This document shows positions 1 through 11,779 of a stretch of 64,000 nt of DNA, one piece after another. This DNA is from Sthenelais limicola. Its lineage: Eukaryota; Annelida; Polychaeta; Phyllodocida; Sigalionidae. How positions within the stretch are numbered: the stretch's first letter is position 1; every line of letters starts with the position of its first letter. Both the position numbers and the translations under genes were made by a program. A model generated the notes under the pieces. That model ran no database searches and had not been told where the DNA came from. It worked only from the letters and a program-made list of their open reading frames with translations. Location of the stretch: assembly GCA_942159475.1 (NCBI GenBank), contig OW804097.1, positions 54,394,986-54,458,985 on the forward strand, written 5' to 3'.

Positions 1-584
1 CGGGGCTTAGACTGTACCTGGTGTTCTTCAAGAGGTGCCCCAGCAGAGCTGATCAGGCTCCACTTAGCGACTGCAGGTTTCCAGGGGCTGTGCCGTAAGT
101 GTACCCCCTTCCACCTACAGTCAAGGCCATTCCAGATGTTATCCTCCAAGGCAATGCCGTTCCTTCGAAGTTGTGATATAGGCTATAAGCGCTATGGTGT
201 GTGTCCAGGCCTGTCTCCTATGCTGTCTCACATCCATTTCTGGACTGTATTCCACAACTTAACCTCCTGTGTTCTGGACCGTGTTTCATGCCCGCAGAGC
301 CCACCGGCAAAAACTGCACAATTTGAACCCAGTCTCTCCCTGTGTCACTAGTCTTTCCTAGTTGTCAGCTAGCCTATTCCTAGTCGTCAGTCAGCCTTTC
401 CCAACAGGCTATCTGTATATGTATACAGTCCTCTCCTAGTTTGCTTGCTAATATGTCTAACTGTTAAAATTATTCACTTTAGTTTCGTATCTTTTACGAC
501 TTTGCTATTGCGTCATTGCTGACCTAATTACGGCAGGATGCTTTCCTGTTCAAATAAAGCTAGCTCAGCGTCCCTTAGTACGAC
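1..584. other. Left flank and probable 5' LTR body of the copia element
   Basis: No gene is supported here. The last part probably belongs to the 5' LTR of the copia element that follows: it holds an AATAAA (about 553-558) and runs without a break into the LTR end and primer site. The left LTR border cannot be placed, because the 3' LTR survives only as its last 62 bases. A short 'cctagt(t/c)gtcag' motif is repeated at about 357-390. The 71-codon ORF at 136-351 has no recognisable features. Confidence 0.4.
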
Positions 585-646
585 TGACGCCAAACAGTAA
601 GGACGTGTCCTTGTTTCTCTCTGCACTTTGTAACCATATTTCAATA
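585..646 (+). repeat. 5' LTR terminal 62 bp
   Basis: This 62-bp stretch recurs at 4574-4635 with one mismatch. It ends in 'ttcaata' directly before the primer binding site, which marks the 3' boundary of the left LTR. Confidence 0.85.
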
Positions 647-660
647 GGTTATGGGCCCAG
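647..660 (+). promoter_or_regulatory. Primer binding site complementary to initiator tRNA-Met anticodon arm
   Basis: The sequence ggttatgggcccag is the reverse complement of the anticodon stem-loop of metazoan initiator tRNA-Met (CTGGGCCCATAACC, CAT anticodon inside). Copia elements are known to prime from an internal fragment of initiator tRNA-Met rather than its 3' end. It abuts the LTR end at 646, as a PBS should. Confidence 0.88.
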
Positions 661-792
661 ACACCTTCAACTGTAGACGAAATAGTCAGTGAGTACTTTG
701 TGCAGATGCCGAGCTAAATTTTGTGAACTTTTGAGTGCAGGAAAGAACTTTTATGTGACTTAGAAGTTTGGAGTTTTCTGTGTACACTCAAA

Positions 793-1845
793 TTGAAAAT
801 GGCGGCAAATACAGCATCTATTTCTTCACTCAAGGGAGGTAACTACCCAACATGGAAGTTACAGTGCCAAATGGCCTTGATGAAGGATGGGCTGTGGAAT
901 ATTGTACAAGGGACTGAAACTCGACCAACTCCAGAGAATGGTGATGCTAGGGTAAAGTTTGATAGTAGATGGGACAAAGCCTTGGCCATCATTGTTCTAT
1001 CAATTGACCCAGCTCTCTTGTATTTGGTTGGAGAGCCCACAAGTCCCGTCGCAGTATGGACCAAGCTAGCGGATCAGTTTCAGAAGAAGTCATGGGCCAA
1101 CAAGCTTCATCTGAGGAAGAAACTGTATTCATTAAAGCTGAAGGATGGTGATTCTGTACAGGATCACATAAGGACAATGACTGAAACATTCAGTGCACTA
1201 TCAGTAGTTGGGGACGCCATTACTGATGAGGACCGAGTAGTGCACCTTCTCGCCAGCTTACCGGACTCCTACGGCATGCTTGTTACGGCGTTCGAGGCAT
1301 GTACAGATGTGCCTAAGATGGAAGTAGTCACGGAGCGACTGCTCCATGAGGAGAGAAAGTATGAGGATGGTACTTCCTCACACAGTACAGCATCGGAGAA
1401 GGCAATGTTTGTGAGGCGGCAAAAGGGTCAGAAAGCGACTGCTAAAGGACCTAAATGCTACGGTTGTCAAAAGATTGGCCATATTAAGCGTGAGTGTCCC
1501 GCGCTTAAGAAGTCCGAGGGTAAGGACAAAGGAAAGAGCAAGCCACACAGAGCGCACAGCGGCAGGGAGGACAGCGGCTCTGACAGTGACTACGTCAGGC
1601 TGACTGTGATACACGCTCTGTCCGTCAAGGGGGCAGCACCGGGAGGATGGATCATTGACTCTGGAGCCACGAGTCATATGTGCAACGATAGGTCTAAGTT
1701 CCTTACTTATACCCCTCTTGATCAACCACAAGGAGTTACAGTGGGAGATGGGTATGATCTACCTGGAGTAGGGACTGGAACTGTCTCACTGGAAATGGAA
1801 CTCCCTGAAGGTAAAGTGAAGACTGCTAAACTGAGAAATTCCTAA
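793..1845 (+). pseudogene. Copia gag and protease (first part of gag-pol, stopped by a nonsense codon)
   Basis: 350 codons. Residues about 15-190 are the copia gag region (Retrotran_gag_2/UBN2-like, with NYPTWKLQCQMAL near the start). A CCHC zinc knuckle, CYGCQKIGHIKREC, lies at residues 222-235, and the aspartic protease motif WIIDSGATSHMC has its catalytic Asp at 289. The frame ends at TAA 1843-1845, inside the 'YVPKL' stretch conserved before integrase. The next frame continues in phase 3 bases later, so this stop is a point mutation rather than the natural end of gag. Gag and pol would have been one polyprotein. The ATG at 793 follows a leader of about 130 bases after the PBS. Confidence 0.9.
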
Positions 1846-1848
1846 TAT

Positions 1849-2930
1849 GTGCCCAAGCTCTCTTTCAATCTCCTTTGTATTTCTCAGGCCACTCGCTATG
1901 TAGAGCGTACTGTATTTACTCATCATGGATGCCAATTTATTGACTCTAATGGTGAGATTGTGGTAACAGGAGAGAGAGTAGGAGATCTTTACTATGTGAA
2001 CTGTAAGGAGAACCACCACATTGCAGCTGTGACACAGAGAGGGAACAAGCCCACTGAAGAACTGTGGCACAAGAGATATGGACATCTCGGCAATCAGAAT
2101 ATGAGGAAACTAAACGCAGAAAGCATGGTTGTTGGACTGGACTGTGCTATGAATGGTGATGTAAGTGTGTGTGAACCATGTGTTCAAGGAAAACATCATC
2201 GCACCAAGTTTCCTACCAGTGGTGCAAAGAGAAGTGAAGCAGTGTTGGGTTTGGTACATAGTGATGTGTGTGGGAAGATGAGTACCAAATCACTCAGTGG
2301 CTGTGAATACTTCCTAACCTTTGTTGATGACAAGACTTGGTACACCTGGGTGTATGTGCTAAAACACAAGGACCAAGTGTTCAATCAATTTCTGGAATGG
2401 AAAGCCCAGGTAGAGACTTCTACGGGCATGAGATTGAAGGCACTTCGGTCTGACAATGGTGGCGAGTATACCTCAACAGAGTTTCAAGCCTATCTAAGGA
2501 AGGAAGGAATCAGACAGGAGCTAACTGTACCAAAAACGCCGGAGCAAAATGGAGTTGCGGAGAGAATGAACCGCATGATCGTCGAGACAGCTCGCTGTAT
2601 GCTGTCTGAGTCTACACTCCCCCGCAAGTTTTGGGCAGAAGCTGTGTCTACAGCTGTGTACTTGAGGAACCGGAGCCCAACCACTGCAGTTGAGGGAATG
2701 ACCCCTTATGAGTCTCTGACTGGTGAGAAACCTCATGTAGGTATGCTGAGGGTGTTTGGCTGTCTAGCCTATGCTCACATACCTAAGGATGAAAGAAAGA
2801 AATTCGATCCTAAAGCCAGGAGGTGCATCTTTCTTGGCTATGGTACCACTACCAAGGGATACAGACTGTATGATGTGAAGCGCTCCAAGGTGATTCTCAG
2901 TCGTGATGTCATCTTTGATGAGACAAAGCA
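1849..2930 (+). pseudogene. Copia integrase region
   Basis: This continues the previous frame after the nonsense codon. It starts in PKLSFNLL and has the pre-integrase HHCC zinc region (HKRYGHLG followed by CEPCVQGKHH), then the DDE core: HSDVCG, RSDNGGEY, and TPEQNGVAERMNR with the catalytic Glu. It ends with the copia integrase C-terminal motif (FGCLAYAHIP, KARRCIFLGY, SRDVIFDE). The reading frame runs on to 3051, but its sequence after about 2930 is out-of-frame nonsense, because a frameshift moves the coding frame. Confidence 0.9.
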
Positions 2931-4589
2931 TGGGCTGAGAAGGAGCAATCTGCTGTGGAGAAGGAGCCCGAACCCGTGGTTAAGAAGGAGCCTAGCTGCT
3001 CTATCGAGACAACCATACTCCTTGACAGCAGTGACAATGAGCGTGTGGTAGAGGAAGATGTGCCAGTGGTAGAGGAAGTTGAGCAAGTGATAGAGCCAGA
3101 GGAGCCAGCAGCTCAAAGGCCACATCGTGAGAGGAGAGCACCTAACATGTATGGCGAATGGGTGCAACTGACTCACACTAATCCCCAACCAACTTCTCTA
3201 CAGGATGCAGTGTCAGGACCAAACAAGAAGAAATGGCAGGATGCCATGAAAATGGAGATGGACTCACTCCATGGAAATCAAGCCTGGGACTTGGTTCAAC
3301 TCCCAAAGGGCAGGAAGACTGTCGGCAGCAAGTGGGTGTTTAAGGAGAAGTTGGGAGCAGATGGAACCATCGAGAGGTTCAAGGCAAGGCTAGTTGCACA
3401 AGGTTTTTCCCAACAGTACGGACTGGACTATGATGAGACCTTCAGTCCAGTAGTGAGGTCAGAGTCAGTCCGCACAGTGATTGCACTAGCTGCAAGAGAT
3501 AATCTCCATCTGCATCAGCTCGATGTGACAACAGCCTTCTTAAATGGCACCCTGAAGGAGGAAGTGTATATGAAGCAGCCAGAAGGGTTTAAGGTTAGAG
3601 GCAAAGAAGATCTCGTCTGTAGGCTAAAGAAGAGCATCTATGGCCTTAAACAATCACCACGCTGCTGGAATGCTGCACTCGACGAACACCTGTGCAAGAT
3701 TGGGTTCAGCCAATCTACTAATGACCCGTGTATATACACATCAGAAGGAGGATTGGTGATTCTTGCTGTCTATGTTGATGACATAATCATAGCAGCAGGA
3801 GATGAACACAAAATGAGGAAGGTGAAGAAGGCCATCGCTGATGAGTTTACTGTGACCGACATGGGTAAACTCAAATACTTCTTGGGTGTAGCTGTTGACC
3901 AAGAGACAAATCCTGTGAATATCTGGATGGGTCAATCAGCTTACACTGAGAGAGTGCTTGAGAAATTCAAGATGAGCGAGGCCAAACCTGTGGCGACGCC
4001 AGTGGACACTAGCGTCAAACTCACCAAATCTAATGAAGATAGTGAGGCTGTCAACCAGTCGCTGTATCAATCAGCTGTTGGCAGCCTACTGTACTTATCT
4101 ACATGGACAAGACCAGACATCACATATGCTGTGAGTAATGTAGCTAAGTTCTGCTCGAAACCATCAAACGAGCACTGGACGGCAGTGAAGCGAGTCATGC
4201 GCTACCTGAAGGGGACCATCAGCTATGGTCTATGCTTCAAGAAGGGAAATCCAGGCGACTGCCTTGGTTTCTCCGACTCTGATTGGGCCGGCGACATCAA
4301 TGACCGCAGATCCACCTCAGGGTACATTTTCCAGATCTGTGGAACCGCCGTAAGCTGGAGAAGTAAGAAGCAAAGCTGTGTAGCTCTCTCCACCGCTGAG
4401 GCCGAGTACATGGCTTTGGCAAGTGCTGCTCAGGAAGCAGTCTGGATGAGGCAGCTTGTTGGTGACTTAACAACCGCACCAACCACACCGATGCTGATCT
4501 ACAAGGATAACCAATCAGCAATTTGCATGGCCAAAAACCCGCAGTTTCATGGTCGTGCAAAACATATTGGTATTGACGCCAAACAGTAA
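2925..4589 (+). pseudogene. Copia reverse transcriptase and RNase H, 3' truncated
   Basis: Third frame. An acidic linker is followed by copia RT (RVT_2): KWVFKEKLGADG, RFKARLVAQGFSQ, DYDETFSPVV, LDVTTAFLNG with its catalytic Asp, KSIYGLKQSPRCW, and the active-site box AVYVDDIII. RNase H follows, with FSDSDWAG, STSGYIF, LSTAEAEYMAL and DNQSAICMAKNPQFHGRAKHI. The usual RNase H tail after RAKHI is missing: six codons later the frame stops inside the LTR remnant. An internal deletion has therefore removed the pol end, the polypurine tract and most of the 3' LTR, so this copy cannot make a normal RNA end. The first codon at the frameshift is approximate. Confidence 0.9.
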
Positions 4590-4635
4590 GGACATGTCCT
4601 TGTTTCTCTCTGCACTTTGTAACCATATTTCAATA
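4574..4635 (+). repeat. 3' LTR remnant
   Basis: This is the second copy of the 62-bp LTR end, fused to the 3' end of the pol frame. The coding frame terminates within it at the TAA at 4587-4589. Confidence 0.85.
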
Positions 4636-4861
4636 CTAACTAGATAAGGAATAATACTGAAAGCAATGTTTGTACAAAATGTGTACAATATGAATATTTT
4701 AGGCCAAAGATCGATCTCTGCCACCTACACATGCCACAATGCGGGATTATTATGGTATTTGCAGTATTGTGATAAACCACATATTTACCGTTATGCAAAT
4801 ATTGTGTTAGCCACGCCGTGGTATAAGCAATGATACGGTGGCCCAGGAGTGACATCTCACA

Positions 4862-4905
4862 TCTCGTCGCTCACCCCTCACATGTTGTCCCGCGCCCCGC
4901 GCAGC
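4862..4905 (-). repeat. Stray reverse-orientation copies of the 8.4-kb minisatellite unit
   Basis: The stretch ctcacatgttgtcccgcg and its flanks are the reverse complement of the 21-bp unit tandemly repeated at 8415-8582. About two units are present, degenerate at their ends and followed by a GC-rich run (cgcgccccgcgcagcgcgg). Confidence 0.6.
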
Positions 4906-4946
4906 GCGGCACGCGTAACTCCGCGGCCCGCGGCCCTCTCCGTTTT

Positions 4947-6706
4947 CTATGGAAAGCCATTTATGTACATATCCCCATAACTCTAAAACGGGAAGACTAG
5001 CATGCTGATCAGGAATACATAAGTAAGAATAGCCATAGAAAACACATGCGGACTAGGAATTTTATTTCCTGTTCAGCTGCGGAATAGCCCCTAACCCGCA
5101 CTCTCCCTATTCTTCCAAAAAGTTACATTTTAGGATTTGCCTAGTCTTCCACTTTCCTAGTTCCTGCTCAGCCATCACCAATTCCTGAACAGCATCATGC
5201 TTCTCCTAGTCTTCTCCGGCTTGGGCGCCATTCCGCAGAACGTTTTGCTGTTCAGCAATGTTGTAAACTTATAACATGCCACCCCGCACCTGTTCAGACT
5301 TCACATTTTCTGATTAGGATTATCCAGCAAATAGGTACAGGATAAGGGTAAAGGGGATGCCTGGGGGGGGGGGGGGGGGATAGGCTACAGGAGGAAGTAG
5401 GCCTACAGGGGGAGGTAAAGGGGGGTAGCAAATAATAATAATAGAATATATATATAAGAAACGAAATAGTGTTAAGATTTCAACTAGAATAAAGCCATTT
5501 ATGTACATATCCCCATAACTCTAAAACGGGAAGACTAGCATGCTGATCAGGAATACAGAAGGAAGAATAGCCATAGAAAAAGCGTGCGGACTAGGAATTT
5601 TATTTCCTGTTCAGCTGCGGGATAGCCCCCAACCCGCATTCTCCCTATTCTTCCAAAAAGTTACAACATATAAATTCGGTCCCTTGACGTGACCCCCTCT
5701 CGTCCATATCTAAAATTTTAGATTTGGACGGGAGGGTCACTGTCCGACAGTACCCCATCAAATTATTTTTTGGTGGGGTTTCTGTTTTTGATGGGTTTAA
5801 AAAGTGTTCTTACAGCCTGAGTACATTGTCTTGACGTCTGGGAAAGGAGTACTTTGGTGAACTTAGTACAATGATTATTAGATTGAAATCGATGTTGATT
5901 AATTGGGTTTAATTTAAATTATTTTCTTTTACTTTCATCTTCCATTTCAAATCTGTAGTATATTTTGTCGAATGTGCTTGTGCTACTTTGGTTAATTTAT
6001 TTTATGCATACTTTATTAATGTCATTTTTATATTCATTTATCGAGTTTTAGACATTAAATGGTATAGGCCTATATGCTATTTCTCAGACAACATAACTTG
6101 ATATAACTTGCATTTGTTTTGTTATTATTTTTCCGTTTGCTGAGCGTTTCCCTTGACCATTTGGAATCAGACATTATTTAATAACTCTCATCGATTATCA
6201 TTCATTAATAAGGATAGATCACAATACTAGTCTGTTTGAGCAGGGCTATCCCCGATAGCCTATATATGCTATAGTAAGAGGGCGGATAGGGGCCTATCCC
6301 GCAACTGAACAGGAATTAAAATTCCTAGTCCGCACGCTTTTTCAATGGCTATTCTTACTTCTATATTCCTGATCAGCATGCTAGTCTTCCCGTTTTAGAG
6401 TTATGGTGACATGTACATAAATATGGATAACAGGATAACTTGGATAACAAACAGGCCTGGTATTACTAATTATTTTTATTCTTTAAAAAAAAGTCTATTC
6501 AGGAATCAATATTGCAGACCAGTTTCTATCCCGAATCTGAGACAAGAGACCTGTTGCTGATCAGCAAGGCAGAAGCCTAACCCGGCCGCCGTGGGCTACT
6601 ACCCCGGCACTGTATACTGCTGAACAGGAACTGTATAACGCTGAACAGGAATTCTGCTAGTCCATTATTACTGATTGGTGATATGTACATAAATGGCTTT
6701 CCATAG
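4947..6706. mobile_element. Nested inverted-repeat element with three copies of a 175-bp end module
   Basis: The outer ends are inverted copies of each other: 27 bases from 4947 match the reverse complement of 6680-6706. Inside are three copies of a module of about 175 bp that starts at aaagccatttatgtacatat and ends at ttccaaaaagttaca: 4953-5127 (plus), 5491-5665 (plus), and 6280-6425 (minus, shorter). Copies two and three face each other and may be the termini of an inner element, 5491-6425. No ORF of any size lies inside. This fits a non-autonomous DNA transposon inserted into a relative. No target duplication could be assigned. Confidence 0.7.
5690..5739. repeat. 50-bp hairpin
   Basis: This near-perfect inverted repeat begins tgacccc and ends gggtca, with 'ctaaaattttag' at its centre. 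It lies inside the inverted-repeat element and could form an extruded stem. Confidence 0.7.
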
Positions 6707-8414
6707 TTTTCTATCAGGACGGTTCCAACTTTTACATCACAATGGCACAACGTCTAACGTTTAAGTTCTAACGTCTGACGTTTAAGTTTGTGACGCTGAC
6801 GCATAGTTGTGGGCAAGCAGTTCCCACTTGGAGCGTGAGAAAGAGAGTTTGATTCCAGCCGTCAATCAAGTCAGTGTACCATCCACAGGGATTGTTCATT
6901 AATGTGGTGATGGTGCTGGGGGGGGGGGGGGAGGCTGATATATTAAAGATGCATTATCAGCTGTGGAAGATTCTGACATGAAATGATTATCCTTGAGATA
7001 AACACCCTAAAGATAGCATATGTCCTGGAGAAGCGATTTAAATGAAAAAAAACAGTTTAAAAGTAACAAATTCGGTTTCGGTTTTCGGGTAGAGGGGAAC
7101 CCCTAGTCATCTATATGTTTGTTCGCATGGTCTATATATAGCTTTGGATGACTGCACCGTAAAATAAAGACTTCTACAACTGCTGTTACTCTGACTTCCA
7201 TACTTTATAACATGTATATATACATACAGAACACAATAACAAACATCTGTTTGAAATGTGGAACAGAATTCCTTAAAACGTCACACTATGCTAATTAATT
7301 CAACTGTGATAATCAGCATATGTTGCGCCCTCATTTCCAATATATGAAATATGCTAACAAGGGGGAAATCCCTGTGAAATCTCTGGTTGAGAGATGATCC
7401 AATGTCCGTCCATTCGGTGCACACCAAATGAATACTGGATCCCTTCTTTGGCTAATTACATGATTTTAATGGGCTCGGAATTCTTAGATATTAGGCCTAA
7501 GGGACATGTTTGGGTTTGTCATATACTTGGTGTATGTGGCAAAGGAAAAAATGCGCAGATTTGCACATGCATAACTGAGAGTGCAATTTTAAAGCTACTC
7601 CAAAACACCAACCATTATTTTTCCAAGGCGATCTTTTGTCATTATTGTTTACATGGTTGCCATGGTAACCATGACTCATCAGATATTTATGGTAATTACA
7701 TACTCTTGGATGCATTCAATACTATATGTTTACTTTACTATATGTTTACTTTACATTTACCTATTTTTATTAATCTCATTAAAAAGCATGAATTTATTGG
7801 ACCAAGGAAGAAGACTATGCTATCCCTGCCTCAGAACACAGCACATGTTATTTTTTATGGAATTTAACAATTATTTCTGCTTTTATACTACATATGAGTT
7901 ATTCTCCCAAAAGGGCATCCTTGGTTTTCCAGCCGAGAGTGTCTAAAACCTGTATTGAGGAAGATCACAGATCGTTATAACCTTATTATTTAAATTCCTT
8001 GACAAAAATGTGGCTGTGGGAACCCTACTTTCAATGGTCTTAGGCCAGATTTTTCGCCGCTATTGCAATAAAAGTGCTTTTTTAAAAGTGCTTTTTCAGG
8101 CTAGAAAATAAGTAAAAATTATGGAATTTAAATATAATAGACAGGCGTATTTAGAAAATATATTACTCTTGCTGAAGAAAAATGGTTTCTACACATACGC
8201 ACGCTCATCATTAAATTATGAAAAAACACAACAGTTTTGTAATCTCTGATTTAAACTGATCTACACATGGACGATATCATGTTTTTAACTCAGTCTTACC
8301 CTAAATCATTTGATAAATTCTCTCCACTCCCCCTCCTTATGTCATTAATAATAAACAGTCCCTGAGAATGTCATTGTGAGGAACATATGCACAGGTAGCC
8401 TACAACACCACGTG
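6707..8414. other. Stretch with no supported gene
   Basis: This stretch holds a run of 14 G at about 6919, a local repeat of 'aacgtctaacgttt' type near 6750, a 17-bp tandem duplication ('actatatgtttacttt') at about 7729-7762, and a paired 'aaaagtgctttt' at about 8070-8095. The ORFs at 7394-7867 and 7653-7946 overlap in different frames, are Cys/His/Ile-rich as AT-rich noise tends to be, and match nothing I recognise. Confidence 0.5.
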
Positions 8415-8582
8415 ACGAGATGTGAGGGACGCGGGACGAGATATGAGGGACGCGGGACGAGATGTGAGGGGCGCGGGATAACATGTGAGGGACGCGGGAC
8501 AACATGTGAGGGACGCGGGACAACATGTGAGGGACGCGGGACAACATGTGAGGGACGCGGGACAACATGTAAGGGGGCGCGG
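8415..8582 (+). repeat. 21-bp minisatellite, 8 units
   Basis: The unit is acgagatgtgagggacgcggg, shifting to acaacatgtgagggacgcggg in later units. There are eight head-to-tail copies (168 bp). Early units carry 'acgaga' and later ones 'acaaca', so the array grew by local duplication of variants. Because 21 is a multiple of 3, stop-free frames run through it on both strands (8376-8609 plus; 8345-8602 and 8371-8568 minus). These are consequences of the repeat and no evidence for protein. Confidence 0.95.
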
Positions 8583-11500
8583 TTCTTTATAATCATTAAC
8601 ATTTACTAATAACTATCAAACCACATATATACGCCGCATGCGCATTTGAGATTGTTCTAGATCATGTACTCTGACATAGCTCACTGAGGTTTTATTTCTG
8701 CGAACATGATCCTAGCATGTAAGTATACAGGTATTAAGGAGGTAACATCAACAGTCCTAGCCACGGCTAAGTGGGTGGTATTGATTTGTCTTTAGATTGT
8801 CTAATGATTATAGCATAGACCCCCTACAGAATCTATGATTATAGCAAGCAACCCATAGCACGGACAGGACACAGTAGTAAAGATGTAGCGTATGTTAAAG
8901 TGTGTTACATGATTACATCATTTTGACATCGGAAATGTTGTATATTCATGTTCAGCTGCCAAACAATTCAAATCAGATCAGAAAAGAATATTATACGGTT
9001 TCATTTCGAGGCAGATCAATAACAACGTTCACAATAGTAGTTGCTTTTATTTGCAGAAATATGTGTTCATAGTTGTTCAATCATAGGCCTGCCTTTAACT
9101 ATAGGGGTCTCCTCTGACAAGATATATGTACATTTAGATTAAATGTAAGAAACATGTTCCAGAGAGAGAGAGAGTACGCAGGACCAAATGCAGACGTCAC
9201 ACTTAACTCTGCAGGAAGGCATGTGTCTTTATATGCCTGCAAATAGACCAATCGTGGCAAATTGCACAATCTTGACAAAATTACCAGCGATCGAGGCAGA
9301 CCATGAAATGCCCTCGGAGGCAGGGGAATTTATTTAAGGTGGGACGGTGGGGGTACACGTGGTGCGGTATTATATATACCCATTTGAATAGATTACCCTT
9401 TTAACACATAAAGCATTGCTTAGGTGATAAACATGGATAAACATGGTGTGCATATCATACTGAAATGAACGGGTATTGTCATTTACTTCTCAGGGTAAGA
9501 AAAATTACAAATCTTAATAAACAAATACAAATAAGGTTAATACAAATATAGGTTAATACAAATAACCTCGAAGGAAGTGGATTCCCATACGTCCTTTATC
9601 AAGGAGGATCGAATGGTTTTACTTAAAAATGATGCTACCTAAGTACTAAAATGTGCTCGGTTGTTGCCATAGTTACCTGTTGTGTACTGGGTCCCAAGTA
9701 AAGAAATGTGCCCTTTCGATTTATTGGGGGAGGGACTTAAGGGGGTCCCTAGTAGACAAATGTGCACCCAGAAAATTAACTTTTGATATTCATTTTTATT
9801 ATTCTGTTATATTCTAGTCATGATGGATCATATATGGCATGCAGCGAAAAGAATTTTCAGGCATACACAGTCTGAAATTAAAAACAGTGTGATAAGGTGT
9901 AACATATTATTTCTTTGGATAATGGTTTAAATAACCACGGTTAATCATTGCGTAGGCTTTGCCAATATAATACAAATATATTTTGTATAATTTAACGGTT
10001 TGGTGGAGCCTGATCCGAACCCCCCTCCCCTTTACTTCCCCCGATCCACTACTGCTCCCAGTCCAAGCTCCGGCGATTCATGTACACGAAAAATCGATTT
10101 GTGTAAAAGCGACGTTCTGGGCGACTTTTTTGTATTCAAAAAAGGTCCCATTGCTCCTCATGTCAAACATGAGGGGATAGGGCGTCTTGATTCTCTAATC
10201 TCTATAAGTTGGTTTATTTTTTGTTTATTTTTCATAATTTTTTGTTTGTTTTTGAAAAAAAGTTGTATTCACGAAAACATGGTACATTTGGAGAAATGCG
10301 ATTTCACATGCAAACAGGAACGTATCTTTATATATGTCCTGGGGTGATCTTAATAATGGAAATAATGCACGATGAGTCAGGGATGGCCAGAAACCCAGCA
10401 GGATGCAATTAAGGTTTATTTCACCAAAGGCCAAACAGACGAAGAGAAAAGTTCCAGTTAAATATCATTCAATGCAGACGAAGAAGGTATAATTTAAGAG
10501 TTCACAATATCTGATCTCCAATTCCCGCTGATTTTTATCTGTGCGGTTGGTATTTTTTTTTTATATTTTTATTAGCCAATTACATTAACAATTTTAATCT
10601 CATAATCACAATCAAATACGCATAGCAGTCCACGCAGCTATCTTTCATGCGTTGCCCATGCAGACGGAATTATATATGAATACAATAAGGTTCGTATATG
10701 ATTTAACAAAACGAAAATCTCAGGATTATCTCTTGTGCTTACACTACACGATTTCAGCCCTACAGTTGGGTTATATTTAAATACGAATGTCAAATACATC
10801 TGCCAAGCATCAATGTGAATCGCTCAAGTCATTATGCAATACTATACTCTAAACATACCAGCTCAGGCAGTGACACTGGGAATACATAGCTATACATCGT
10901 CAGTGATCGAAGGCAATTAACTCACCGCACAAGTTAAAACGTATGGGGCCGACTAAAAACAATTTATTCTCTTATTCTCCCAACAATAAAGAAGATTTTA
11001 ATAGCTTATGGTCTACGATTGCTTTCAGATTGCCATCAAGGTTGTTCCAATCGCTTTTGCCTTCATAAACAATTGACCGTCTATACCTTTCAGTTCGAGG
11101 CAATACAACCTCCAGATTCGCGTGTACATCTCTGCGCAACCCTCTCTTTCGACGTAGATCAGCTTAGATCTAACGGTAACAGATTTGACTCTCTCAATTT
11201 CGCACTGTAGTCAAAGTTGTTATTTTGTCCATAGGCTATTCTTACTGCATATTTACATGATCGATCTAACTTGTGTACTAGCCCCATATATATGTTGGGC
11301 CGAAAAATGAACATGCATATTAACATGTAGGTAGGTGTTGCATATGGTTGTCGCCAACCTGAACTGGTCGCAGCCTAGCAACATCCAACGCGCCAAACCT
11401 GAACATTTCAAACACTCATACAAAGCTGTCACACAGTCGGTGAAGCTCTGGTTTTTTCCCCTTTCTTTCCTTCTTTCGCTGGAAATAGAGATTACATTAC

Positions 11501-11779
11501 CTTGCCTGCCGAGCCAAATAAATATATATTCATTTACCTTGCCTCATCGTCTTCGTTACTTAGACATGATATATGTCTTAAATATCAACATACAAGGCTT
11601 GGGAGTCATATATTTGCACCTTCGTTGTAGTTCCCCAAGCTTCCAATATACTGATTTTATTATGCGAGATTCATGTTGATTTAATGTCAATTTCTCGTCG
11701 ATTATACAACCTACATATTTAAAAGTGAAGACCCTAACTATAGCGATTTTGTTGCAATATACAGGAAAGCAAAAACTTC
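8583..11779. other. Stretch with no supported gene
   Basis: I see only simple features: an (ag)n run at about 9161-9174, a duplicated 'ggttaatacaaata' at about 9535-9565, and T-rich runs near 10220-10260 and 10550-10570. The ORFs at 9983-10412 and 11335-11679 have no recognisable domain. Confidence 0.45.

Larger units (their letters stand above)
585..4635 (+). mobile_element. Ty1/copia LTR retrotransposon, defective copy
   Basis: The order is LTR end (585-646), primer binding site, gag with CCHC knuckle, aspartic protease, integrase, reverse transcriptase, RNase H, then LTR end again (4574-4635). Integrase ahead of RT defines the copia (Pseudoviridae-type) order. Three lesions are visible: an in-frame TAA at 1843-1845, a frameshift near 2920-2940, and a 3' deletion that joins the end of the RNase H reading frame straight to the last 62 bases of the LTR. 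The two LTR ends differ at one base (605 g versus 4594 a), which suggests a fairly young insertion. The left border is uncertain, so the element probably starts upstream of 585. Confidence 0.93.

Noticed and set aside
2838..4855. Minus-strand ORFs within the copia element
   Set aside because: Shadows of the strong plus-strand pol frame.
7394..7946. 157- and 97-codon overlapping ORFs
   Set aside because: Cys/His/Ile-rich composition of random AT-rich sequence, no motif, two frames equally open.
8415..8582. CRISPR-like array
   Set aside because: Units are contiguous with no spacers, and the genome is animal nuclear DNA.
8345..8609. ORFs through the 21-bp minisatellite on both strands
   Set aside because: Open frames arise because the unit length is a multiple of three; the proteins are pure 7-residue repeats in three different frames.
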